Shown here: positions 1 through 7,218 of the stretch, in pieces
Layout of the letters: every line of letters begins with the position of its first letter
Position numbering within the stretch: position 1 is the stretch's first letter
Notes under the pieces: generated by a model
Told to the model about the DNA's origin: nothing
Seen by the model: the letters and a program-made list of their open reading frames with translations, nothing else
Databases searched by the model: none
Made by a program: the position numbers and the translations under genes
NCBI GenBank assembly: GCA_024635735.1
Contig: JAGXII010000191.1
Span: 1-12,320 of the forward strand
From: Christiangramia sp.
Lineage (GTDB): Bacteria; Bacteroidota; Bacteroidia; Flavobacteriales; Flavobacteriaceae
DNA: 12,320 nt
Direction: 5' to 3'

Positions 1-1
1 A

Positions 2-766
2 CATGGTATTGAAACCAGAGCTACGGAGCTTGGTTACAGGGTTATCATTTGTATTTCGAATGAATCCCGGAAAAAGGAAGTTGAAAGTATTCAAACGCTT
101 GTAAGAGGCGGAGTAGATGGGTTAATCATGTCTCTTTCACGGGAAACCCAGGCAAGTATGGATATTCAGCACTTAAAGGAACTTCAGAATTACAGGGTTC
201 CCCTGGTGCTTTTTGATCGTGTTATAGACAAAATTCCTTGTGACAAAGTATGTATCAATGATTCTCTACAGGCTGAAAAGGCGACCATGGAACTTTTTAA
301 TTCAGGGTGTAAAAAAGTAGCTTATATTTCTGCAATTTCACATACAAGCGTTGATGATCAAAGGAAAATAGGCTATCTCGAAGCAGTAAAAAATGTAGGT
401 AAAGCCAAAAGGCTTATTGAATTTGACTATAAAAAATTTCCGGATAGTCAGATTCGAAAAATTGTGAGAGATCAAAAATATGACGGTTTTTTAGCTTCCG
501 ATGAGTTGGCTGCAATTCTTACAATGAAAAGCTTATTAAACTCAGGTTTTAAAATACCAGACGACGTCGCGGTAATTGGTTTTACAAACGGATTAATGAG
601 TGAGCATTTTCTCCCATCTCTTAGTACCGTAGATCAACAGGATGAAGAGCAAGGCCGGCTGGCAATGGAAACTATGGTAGATCGCATTGAAGGCAAACTC
701 CCGGAAGAACCTCTGGAATATAAATTAGAAACTTCTATAATTCACAGAGATTCCACCCGAAATTAA
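2..766 (+). CDS. LacI-family transcriptional regulator, 5'-truncated by the window edge
   Basis: The reading frame is open from base 2 to a TAA at 764-766, giving 254 residues. The Met at 128 is internal, because in-frame sequence upstream of it reads as normal LacI-family protein (HGIETRATELGYRVIICISN). What is present is the periplasmic-binding-protein-like sensor domain: the VDGLIMSLS strand, the PLVLFDRV hinge strand, the GCKKVAYIS segment, the DGFLASDELAA segment, and the family-typical C-terminal run VIGFTNG...LPSLSTVDQ. The N-terminal helix-turn-helix, roughly 85-90 residues in this family, lies outside the window. Such proteins are cytoplasmic sugar-responsive DNA-binding dimers. The gene ends 6 bases from the stop of a convergent sugar-type symporter, so control of that cluster is plausible but inferred. 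The ligand cannot be read from the sequence. Confidence 0.93.
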   Translation, partial: HGIETRATELGYRVIICISNESRKKEVESIQTLVRGGVDGLIMSLSRETQASMDIQHLKELQNYRVPLVLFDRVIDKIPCDKVCINDSLQAEKATMELFNSGCKKVAYISAISHTSVDDQRKIGYLEAVKNVGKAKRLIEFDYKKFPDSQIRKIVRDQKYDGFLASDELAAILTMKSLLNSGFKIPDDVAVIGFTNGLMSEHFLPSLSTVDQQDEEQGRLAMETMVDRIEGKLPEEPLEYKLETSIIHRDSTRN

Positions 767-772
767 TATTTT

Positions 773-2362
773 TTACTGGGCAAAGTATACATATACAAAT
801 ACTACCAGCGCGCAAATCCCAAGTCCCACTGGCAATACGTATTTCCATGGGCTTATATCCACTTGTTTTGTATAATCCAGCACGAATTCCTCTTTGCGAG
901 GGTTTACTCTTCCAATAATCCACATAATTAAGACATTAAGAACAAAAAGGATAGCCATTACGTGAAGGTAATGTGGTAATGCGTCTTCTCCCACTACGAA
1001 ATACTTTAGCCCAAGATAAACCAGGTACAGTCCTACTCCACTAAATAATGCAACTTTCGCCGCGATTGCCGGAATCTTTTTAGATAAATATCCCACCACA
1101 ACGATCGTAAGGATTGGAATACTATAACAACCATTCACCTCCTGCAGATAACCAAATAATCCTTGTGGAGCATTCGCAATAAGCGGAGCGATAAACATGG
1201 AAGCTATAGCGATGATGATACCAAATCTCTTACCTTTCTTCACCACTTCTTTTTCAGAAGCTTCAGGGTTAAAATGATGTTTGTAAATATCTATTCCGAA
1301 TAAAGTAACAGAACTGTTTAATGCCGAGTTAAAGGAACTTAAGATAGCTCCAAACAATACAGCGGCAAAGAATCCTACTAAAACAGGCGGTAATACCTCA
1401 TTTACCAGAGCAGGATAAGCCTGATCCGGATTGTCCAGATTTCCCTGGAATAAATGCCAGGCAATAATTCCGGGAAGTACCACGATAATAGGTCCTAATA
1501 TTTTAATAAAAGCAGCCAGCATAAGCCCTTTTTGACCTTCTTTCAGGTTTTTGGCTGCCAGTGCTCTCTGAATAATCGCCTGATTGGTTCCCCAGTAAAA
1601 AAGCTGAACGAGCATCATACCGGTAAATATTGTTGCGAATGGCACCGATGCATCTGGCCCTCCTATAGAATCAAATTTTTGCGGATTGGCATCCACTAAA
1701 GTTGACAAACCAATCATCATATCACCATCCCCTATTGCCATAAGACCAAATACGGGAATCATTAATCCTCCAATCAGTAGACCAATAGCATTAATGGTAT
1801 CGGAAACTGCAACAGCTTTCAATCCTCCAAAAATCGCATAAATAGACCCTACGATCCCAATACCCCAGACACATATCCATAAGGCCACGTTATCACTAAC
1901 TCCAAGAAGTTCTGGAATATCAAACATAGTACTGATTGCCAAACTACCGGAATAAAGTACGATAGGCAGGAAAATGATCATATATCCTGAAAGGAAAAGT
2001 CCCGAAACTATCGATTTAGTCGTACGGTCAAAACGCTTTTCCAGGAACTGTGGTACGGTGGTTAATCCACCTTTGAGATATCTGGGAAGTAAAAATAATG
2101 CCGTTACCACAATGGCAAGTGCAGCAAGTGTTTCCCATGCCATTACTAAAATTCCTTCACTGTATGCCTGGCCATTCAAACCTACAATCTGTTCTGTAGA
2201 AAGGTTGGTTAAAAGTACTGACCCTGCGATCACACCGGCAGTTAAACTACGTCCTCCAAGAAAGTATCCATCGCTGGTTGTTTCATCAGTAGTTCTGGTG
2301 GCTATATAGGCGATTATGGCAACCAACGCTGTAAAGCCCACGAAAGAAAGAATTCCAATCAT
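773..2362 (-). CDS. Sodium:solute symporter (SSS family, SGLT/YidK-like), probable sugar transporter
   Basis: This is a 529-residue inner-membrane protein with about 13-14 hydrophobic segments, the normal SSS size. It couples Na+ entry to solute uptake. Family signatures are visible: TNLSTEQIVGLNG at 52-64, E77 in the MAWE motif, YWGTNQAIIQRALAAKN at 256-272, K287 in FIKILGP, and the sodium-site region FGAILSSFNSALNSS at 337-351. By recall alignment to vSGLT/SGLT1, Y256-W257, K287 and Q407 (in YLQEVNG) fall at known sugar-contact positions. The position of vSGLT N260 appears to be Q253. These matches favour a hexose or related sugar, but the substrate is not proven. The ATG at 2362 follows an A-rich leader without a clear Shine-Dalgarno site. 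It lies 73 bases downstream of galM on the same strand and could be read with it or from its own promoter. Confidence 0.93.
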   Translation of the reverse strand: MIGILSFVGFTALVAIIAYIATRTTDETTSDGYFLGGRSLTAGVIAGSVLLTNLSTEQIVGLNGQAYSEGILVMAWETLAALAIVVTALFLLPRYLKGGLTTVPQFLEKRFDRTTKSIVSGLFLSGYMIIFLPIVLYSGSLAISTMFDIPELLGVSDNVALWICVWGIGIVGSIYAIFGGLKAVAVSDTINAIGLLIGGLMIPVFGLMAIGDGDMMIGLSTLVDANPQKFDSIGGPDASVPFATIFTGMMLVQLFYWGTNQAIIQRALAAKNLKEGQKGLMLAAFIKILGPIIVVLPGIIAWHLFQGNLDNPDQAYPALVNEVLPPVLVGFFAAVLFGAILSSFNSALNSSVTLFGIDIYKHHFNPEASEKEVVKKGKRFGIIIAIASMFIAPLIANAPQGLFGYLQEVNGCYSIPILTIVVVGYLSKKIPAIAAKVALFSGVGLYLVYLGLKYFVVGEDALPHYLHVMAILFVLNVLIMWIIGRVNPRKEEFVLDYTKQVDISPWKYVLPVGLGICALVVFVYVYFAQ

Positions 2363-2435
2363 AATGTTTTCTTAAAATTTTTTAAATATAGAATTATATT
2401 GTTGAAACGTATAAATTACAGGTAATATTTATGTG
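2363..2435 (-). promoter_or_regulatory. galM-symporter spacer with candidate promoter and LacI-like operator
   Basis: This AT-rich 73-base gap separates galM from the symporter. Reading leftward, two octamers each match the Bacteroidota -7 consensus TAnnTTTG at all but the last base: TACGTTTC (2411-2404) and, closer to the ATG, TATATTTA. Neither has a good TTTG-type -33 box at the usual distance. An imperfect palindrome with a central CG, TTGAAAC/GTATAAA at 2402-2415 (5 of 7 half-site positions paired), overlaps the first octamer and resembles a LacI-family operator. No convincing hairpin terminator follows galM, so read-through from the upstream operon is also possible. Confidence 0.3.
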
Positions 2436-3434
2436 TCATTTTGCGGAAAATGAAAAAATGATGTCATTTTTATATGTTTCTCCCGGTTTTAGAATACTAC
2501 TTGGGAAATTTCTAAAATTAGGAGCGTCAGGATAATTTTGCGCCTCTATGGCCACAGCCGGATATTTTTTATCTATTTCACTTAAATAAGTCCAGGTATC
2601 GGGAAGGCTTTCGGGCGAATAAATAACCAGAACAGGCTGATTACTTTTTACTTTTAGTTTTACGCCACTCAAAGGAGCAAAAAGCTGTGCCTGAAGTTCA
2701 TCTTCCATTACATCCAGTACGTATACATCATCAAGTTCCCTGTTTCCCAAAAGACGGCTTTCACGATAATCCTTAGGATTCTTTTTCAGTTTGGTAAGAT
2801 TTCCTGTTGGCAGATTCTTTTCATCCAGCTCCAGAATTTTGGACGCGTTTATCTGCATAAAATGATCGCTGACACTGCCTTCTCCATTCAGATTAAAATA
2901 AGTATGATTTGTAATATTTACAATGGTTTCCTTATCGGTTTTTGCTGAATAGGAAACTTTTATTTCATTTTCTTCGGTAAGACAATAAGTAGCCTTAACC
3001 TGCAAAGTACCGGGATATCCTTCCTCGATATTTTTACTGAGATAGGATAATGTGACTGAAGGATTCTCTCCTTCATGTATACTTTCTACCTCCCAGAGCC
3101 GATATTGAAATCCTCTTTCACCGCCATGTAAATGTACTCCTTCATATTCTTCATGAGGAGTATATTCCTCGTCACCAATAGAAAAGGTACCATTGGATAT
3201 TCTTCCGGCGAAACGACCTACGGTAGCACCAAAACATTTATTTTCCCTGCGATAGTCGCCTGAGATATAATCTTCAGCATGCTGAGGGCCAACCACAACA
3301 TCTATTAGCCTGTTCTCTTTATTTTTTATTTTGAAGCTGAAAATAGACGCTCCGTAATTCAGTATCTGTAACCGACTTTTCCTGGAATTCACCAGTTCAG
3401 TCAATTTAAGGTCGGAAGGTTGGATAGTACTCAA
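2436..3434 (-). CDS. galM: Aldose 1-epimerase (galactose mutarotase)
   Basis: This 332-residue enzyme interconverts alpha and beta anomers of aldohexoses such as galactose or glucose. It has the full set of GalM landmarks: NYGASIFSF at 26-34, GRFAGRI at 73-79, LHGG at 102-105 (H103), NHTYFNLNG at 176-184 (H177), LDD at 234-236, and EAQNYPDAPNF at 297-307, in which E297 is the expected catalytic base. Length is normal for the family. No signal peptide is seen, so it should act in the cytoplasm. The start is TTG at 3434, which overlaps the TGA stop of the upstream DUF885 gene as TTGA. No better start gives a full N-terminal strand, and the overlap suggests translational coupling. Together with the downstream symporter it fits a sugar-uptake role. 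Confidence 0.94.
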   Translation of the reverse strand: MSTIQPSDLKLTELVNSRKSRLQILNYGASIFSFKIKNKENRLIDVVVGPQHAEDYISGDYRRENKCFGATVGRFAGRISNGTFSIGDEEYTPHEEYEGVHLHGGERGFQYRLWEVESIHEGENPSVTLSYLSKNIEEGYPGTLQVKATYCLTEENEIKVSYSAKTDKETIVNITNHTYFNLNGEGSVSDHFMQINASKILELDEKNLPTGNLTKLKKNPKDYRESRLLGNRELDDVYVLDVMEDELQAQLFAPLSGVKLKVKSNQPVLVIYSPESLPDTWTYLSEIDKKYPAVAIEAQNYPDAPNFRNFPSSILKPGETYKNDIIFSFSAK

Positions 3435-5260
3435 GATTGTTTGTTTTTCTTATTAATCCAGGAATTTACTTTTGATTCCAGAATATTCAAAGGTAATGAG
3501 CCGCTGGTAAGAACCACATCGTGAAATTCACGAATATCAAATTTCTCTCCCAGTTGTTTCTTTGCATCTTCCCTTAATTCGAGAATTTTATTCATTCCTA
3601 CTTTATATGCGGTAGCCTGGCCTGGCATTACAATATGCCTTTCCACCATTTTTACACAGTTACTTTCAGCAGCAGGAGTATTCTCCTTATAATAATCAAT
3701 ACCCTCCTGTCTGGTCCATTTCATAGAATGTATTCCCGTATCCACTACAAGACGGCAGGAACGCCATAATTCGGCAGCCAGCCTTCCAAAATCGGAATAT
3801 GGATCCTGATAAAATCCTATCTCTTTAGGTATATATTCGCTGTATAGTCCCCAACCTTCAATAAAGGCTGTAAAAGAACTGAATTTTCTAAATTCGGGAA
3901 TGCTATCCAGTTCCTGAGCGATCGCGAGTTGCATGTGGTGTCCCGGAATACCTTCATGATAGGCCAGTGATTCCATTTCATATTTAGGCATGGCCTCCAT
4001 ATCATACAAATTGGCATAATAGGTCCCAGGTCTTGATCCATCAATAGCGGGTTTTTGATAAAAGGCTTTTCCGGCACTTTTCTCACGGAAAGGCTCCACA
4101 GCTTTCACCACTACATCGGCTTCAGGCATCGTATTGAACAATTCAGGCAATTTTGATTTCATCTGGTTGATGATACTTTTCGCCTTTTTTAGATAAGCCG
4201 ATTTTCCTTCTTCAGAATTTTCATAATAGAATTGCTTATCGGTACGCATGAATTCAAAAAAGTCCTGAAGCGAACCTTCAAAACCTACTTCTTCCATGAT
4301 CTTTCCCATTTCTGAATGGATGCGAGCCACTTCACTCAAACCAAACTTATGGATTTCTTCCGCCGAAAGATCTGTGGTAGTCACCCTTTTTAAAGCAAGA
4401 TTGTAGTACTCCTCTCCTTTCGGGAATTTCCATACTCCGGCTTCATCAGTAGCTCTTTTCTGTTGATTCTCGAGGAAAGAGATCAGTTTTTCATATGCCG
4501 GCTGCACATGATCTACCAGAGCTTTTTCAGCTTCTCCAATAAGTTTTGTTTTTTCCTCTTCCGGCAATTCCAGTTTATCAACCTTAGTTTTAAAATCTTC
4601 CAGTAAGGCACTGGCTTCATTAGATTTTGAAAAAGGCTTCCCTTTAATAAGATTTCGGGATGCGTCCAGCGTGCGGTCAAAAACAAATTTTGGAGGGATA
4701 ATTCCGTTTTGCTCTCTCAATTTCAAATTTTCAATAATGTCATCCATTACCTTTTCCAAACCTGTCAGCCTTGAGATATAGGCTTTTGCATCTGGAACCG
4801 AATCTATGCGGTGCATATTGATCAAAAATGCAGGCAATTCAGCATGATATCCATGCATCTGGTTGATGGGATAATTATAAAAACGATAATCATAATCATC
4901 GATCTCATTTTCAACCTGCATTCTGTAGATCTTATAACTGGTACTGGTAGTCTCATCCAAGGCAGCCGTATCCACTTTTTTTAAATAATCCAGTCGTTGT
5001 TTAGCCTGTTCAAGATCTTCAGCATATTTAAGGTTAGAAAAATCATCCCATTTCCCATAATCGGTTTTCATTCCCATTCGGGTTTGCATCATAGGAGATT
5101 CTTCAACTTCCTTCTGAAATTCAGCATCGAAATATTCATTTAATTCCGCGGAAGCTTCTCTTTTTTCCTCTTCAGTATATTCCTTAGATTCTTTGTTTTC
5201 CGCGCAGGAAAACGTAGCCAGAAGAGTGATTATGACGAAATATTTAAATTTATCCTTCAT
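3431..5260 (-). CDS. DUF885-family putative zinc peptidase, probable lipoprotein
   Basis: This 609-residue protein has the conserved DUF885 core. YHEGIPGHHMQL at 434-445 supplies H435, E436 and H441/H442. FIEGWGLYSEY at 467-476 supplies a downstream glutamate (E468). This is the arrangement expected of a gluzincin-like metallopeptidase, though the family lacks a well-defined substrate. Other conserved blocks are MPGQATAYKVG (545-555) and LTSGSLPLNILE (584-595). The N-terminus (MKDKFKYFVIITLLATFSC) is a short hydrophobic signal ending in Cys19, followed by an acidic, Lys/Glu-rich stretch. I read this as a lipoprotein signal with a somewhat degenerate lipobox. The ATG at 5260 sits just 4 bases after the CocE-like gene's TAG, and purine-rich AGAAGAATAG within that stop region may act as its ribosome site. 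Its own stop overlaps the galM start. Confidence 0.88.
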   Translation of the reverse strand: MKDKFKYFVIITLLATFSCAENKESKEYTEEEKREASAELNEYFDAEFQKEVEESPMMQTRMGMKTDYGKWDDFSNLKYAEDLEQAKQRLDYLKKVDTAALDETTSTSYKIYRMQVENEIDDYDYRFYNYPINQMHGYHAELPAFLINMHRIDSVPDAKAYISRLTGLEKVMDDIIENLKLREQNGIIPPKFVFDRTLDASRNLIKGKPFSKSNEASALLEDFKTKVDKLELPEEEKTKLIGEAEKALVDHVQPAYEKLISFLENQQKRATDEAGVWKFPKGEEYYNLALKRVTTTDLSAEEIHKFGLSEVARIHSEMGKIMEEVGFEGSLQDFFEFMRTDKQFYYENSEEGKSAYLKKAKSIINQMKSKLPELFNTMPEADVVVKAVEPFREKSAGKAFYQKPAIDGSRPGTYYANLYDMEAMPKYEMESLAYHEGIPGHHMQLAIAQELDSIPEFRKFSSFTAFIEGWGLYSEYIPKEIGFYQDPYSDFGRLAAELWRSCRLVVDTGIHSMKWTRQEGIDYYKENTPAAESNCVKMVERHIVMPGQATAYKVGMNKILELREDAKKQLGEKFDIREFHDVVLTSGSLPLNILESKVNSWINKKNKQS

Positions 5261-5264
5261 TTTT

Positions 5265-7121
5265 CTATTCTTCTAAAAGGGAAAATTCAATTGCAGAATC
5301 TCCGTACACCGTATGGGTTTGCTTTTTAAAATCTTCTTTTTTCGCTTCAAAAATATTCTCCACATATGTCTGCGGATTAATATCTATTAAAGGAAACCAG
5401 GTGCTTTGTATCTGGATTTGCAGTTTATGTCCCTTTTTGAAAGTGTGATTAATTCCCTGCAAGGTAATATCCACATTGGTTTTAGTATCTGGCTTGAATG
5501 GCTCAGGATTCCCAAAACTATTTCTAAACCTTCCTCGCATCACTTCACTTCTAACCATCATGTGGTAATTACTCATTTTTAGGTGAGGCATTGTTTCTTC
5601 GTAGTTTTCAGCATCCGGTGGATAAACATCTATCACCTTAACCACCCAGTCGGCAGCAGTTCCGGTAGTAGCAACTTTAAGCATAGCCTGAATTGGTCCC
5701 ACAAGTTTCATGTCTTTATCGAGAACGTCAGTTTCGAAAACCAGCACATCAGGTCTTCGGGCAGCAAAACGCTGATCTCCGGTCATATATTCCCGTGGCG
5801 TAAATACCATTTTAATTTCATCGTTGTAAGACACCGGTTTCTCAGGATCACTTACGAAGCTTTCCTTATGGTCTGTAGCTTCAGAAGTCAACTTTTGATG
5901 GTCTCCTAAATAATATGTTTTTGAAACTGTATTTTTTGGAGGCCATTCAGCATAAGTATCCCATTGCCTTAAGCCGGTATCATAAATAGAAGCTTCGGCG
6001 AGGTTGATATCATTTTTTCCTCCATCTTCTTTAAGGAAATGATTAAAAAATACGGTCTCCTTATTCTTCTGAAAATCTGCAGAAATATTATCTCCAAAAT
6101 ATACATTTCCTACCGACTGTCTTTTATAATCTCTGGCCCAGTCTCCATGACTCCATGGACCATAAACGAGAATATTATAGTTGTCACTATTCTTTTCTAT
6201 ACTCTTATAAATATTGAAAGGACCGTAAAGGTCTTCAGCATCAAATAAGCCCCCTACCAACATAACCGCAGGCTTGATATCTTTCATATATTGTATAATT
6301 CCGCGTGACTGCCAGAATTCATCATAATTAGGATGATTCTTTAGTTGTTGCCAGAATTCATTGTCTTCCTTGTAATATTTGTCAAGATTACTCAAAGGTC
6401 CTTCATCTAGAAAGAACTGATACTGGTCCTGGGTTCCCAGATCAGGGAATTTATACCATGCAGTATCTACCGGTGTTTCTTTTTGATACCCAAAAACAGA
6501 AGTCGCTCTCCAGTAACTCAATAAATAAGCGCCGTTGTGATGAAAATCATCAAAGAAAAAATCGCTAATACTGGCCTGAGGAGAAACTGCTTTAAGTGCA
6601 GGATGGCCGCTTAATAAAGAATAAGTGGCATAAAATCCCGGATATGAAATACCCCAGGTACCTACCTTACCATTATTATTATCGACATTCTTTACCAGCC
6701 AGTCTATCGTATCATAGGTATCACTGGCTTCATCTACCTGCTTTCCTTTTTTATTAGGAATATAAGCACGCATATTATCATATTTCCCCTCACTCATCCA
6801 GCGCCCACGCACATCCTGGTAAACAATAATATTTCCCTGCTCCATAAGTATTTCGTTTGGTCCTATTTTAGAACGAAACTCACCTTCTCCATAAGGTCTT
6901 GAACTATATGGAGTTCTTTGCATTAAAATTGGATATTTTCGGGAAGTATCTTTAGGAGAATAAATTGTAGTATGCAATTTGGTGCCGTCCCTCATTGGAA
7001 TATCGACTTCCATTTTGGTGTAATGTTCTTTCACGTCATATTCAGCTTCAGACTGCGGAAAAACAGGGGCTGTAACGAATAGAATAAGTAGTGTTAACAG
7101 GGGGATTTTAAATATTTTCAT
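5265..7121 (-). CDS. CocE/NonD-family hydrolase (S15-like alpha/beta hydrolase), exported
   Basis: This 618-residue protein starts with a Sec-type signal peptide (hydrophobic core about residues 6-21, cleavage near 22-24). The catalytic alpha/beta-hydrolase domain shows RTPYS at 69-73 (Tyr71 is the likely oxyanion residue), QDVRGRWMSEG at 102-112, and the nucleophile elbow GISYPG at 157-162 with Ser159. The expected acid is D294 in VGGLFDAED, and the base is H325 in GPWSHGDW. After about residue 370 comes the beta-rich X-Pro dipeptidyl-peptidase C-terminal (jelly-roll) domain. Members include Xaa-Pro dipeptidyl-peptidases, cocaine esterase, glutaryl-7-ACA acylases and alpha-amino-acid ester hydrolases. 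The last group is similar in length and in the DEASDTYDTIDWLV segment (130-143), but the substrate remains unassigned. It is the first gene of the leftward operon, followed after 4 bases by the DUF885 gene. Confidence 0.92.
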   Translation of the reverse strand: MKIFKIPLLTLLILFVTAPVFPQSEAEYDVKEHYTKMEVDIPMRDGTKLHTTIYSPKDTSRKYPILMQRTPYSSRPYGEGEFRSKIGPNEILMEQGNIIVYQDVRGRWMSEGKYDNMRAYIPNKKGKQVDEASDTYDTIDWLVKNVDNNNGKVGTWGISYPGFYATYSLLSGHPALKAVSPQASISDFFFDDFHHNGAYLLSYWRATSVFGYQKETPVDTAWYKFPDLGTQDQYQFFLDEGPLSNLDKYYKEDNEFWQQLKNHPNYDEFWQSRGIIQYMKDIKPAVMLVGGLFDAEDLYGPFNIYKSIEKNSDNYNILVYGPWSHGDWARDYKRQSVGNVYFGDNISADFQKNKETVFFNHFLKEDGGKNDINLAEASIYDTGLRQWDTYAEWPPKNTVSKTYYLGDHQKLTSEATDHKESFVSDPEKPVSYNDEIKMVFTPREYMTGDQRFAARRPDVLVFETDVLDKDMKLVGPIQAMLKVATTGTAADWVVKVIDVYPPDAENYEETMPHLKMSNYHMMVRSEVMRGRFRNSFGNPEPFKPDTKTNVDITLQGINHTFKKGHKLQIQIQSTWFPLIDINPQTYVENIFEAKKEDFKKQTHTVYGDSAIEFSLLEE

Positions 7122-7144
7122 TTATAGGATTTTTTTCAAGTTCC

Positions 7145-7176
7145 TAAAGATAGAAATTAGTGCAATAAACCTGAAA
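7145..7176 (-). promoter_or_regulatory. Candidate Bacteroidota-type promoter of the hydrolase-DUF885-galM operon
   Basis: Reading leftward, TATCTTTA at 7152-7145 matches 7 of the 8 positions of TAnnTTTG. It is preceded, after a 20-base spacer, by TTTC at 7176-7173 as a possible -33 box. The predicted start of transcription would lie about 15-20 bases before the ATG at 7121. The rest of the 97-base gap (7122-7218) between tilS and this gene holds no gene and no clear hairpin terminator. Confidence 0.42.
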
Positions 7177-7218
7177 GAAAATGAGTAATAAAGCAGGATT
7201 AAGAAGACAAAGAGTAAT

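Noticed and set aside
735..923. 62-codon open frame on the minus strand at the regulator-symporter junction
   Set aside because: It lies inside the symporter and regulator coding sequence in another frame and has no recognisable domain.
1974..2309. 111-codon open frame antisense to the symporter
   Set aside because: Its codons mirror the conserved symporter gene; composition is atypical and no motif is seen.
5583..5909. 108-codon open frame antisense to the CocE-like hydrolase
   Set aside because: It is the complement of a well-conserved coding region, with no ribosome or promoter signal and no domain.
7122..7218. Possible terminator or small RNA between tilS and the CocE-like gene
   Set aside because: I could find no stable stem-loop followed by a T-run and no conserved RNA pattern; only a promoter-like element is visible.
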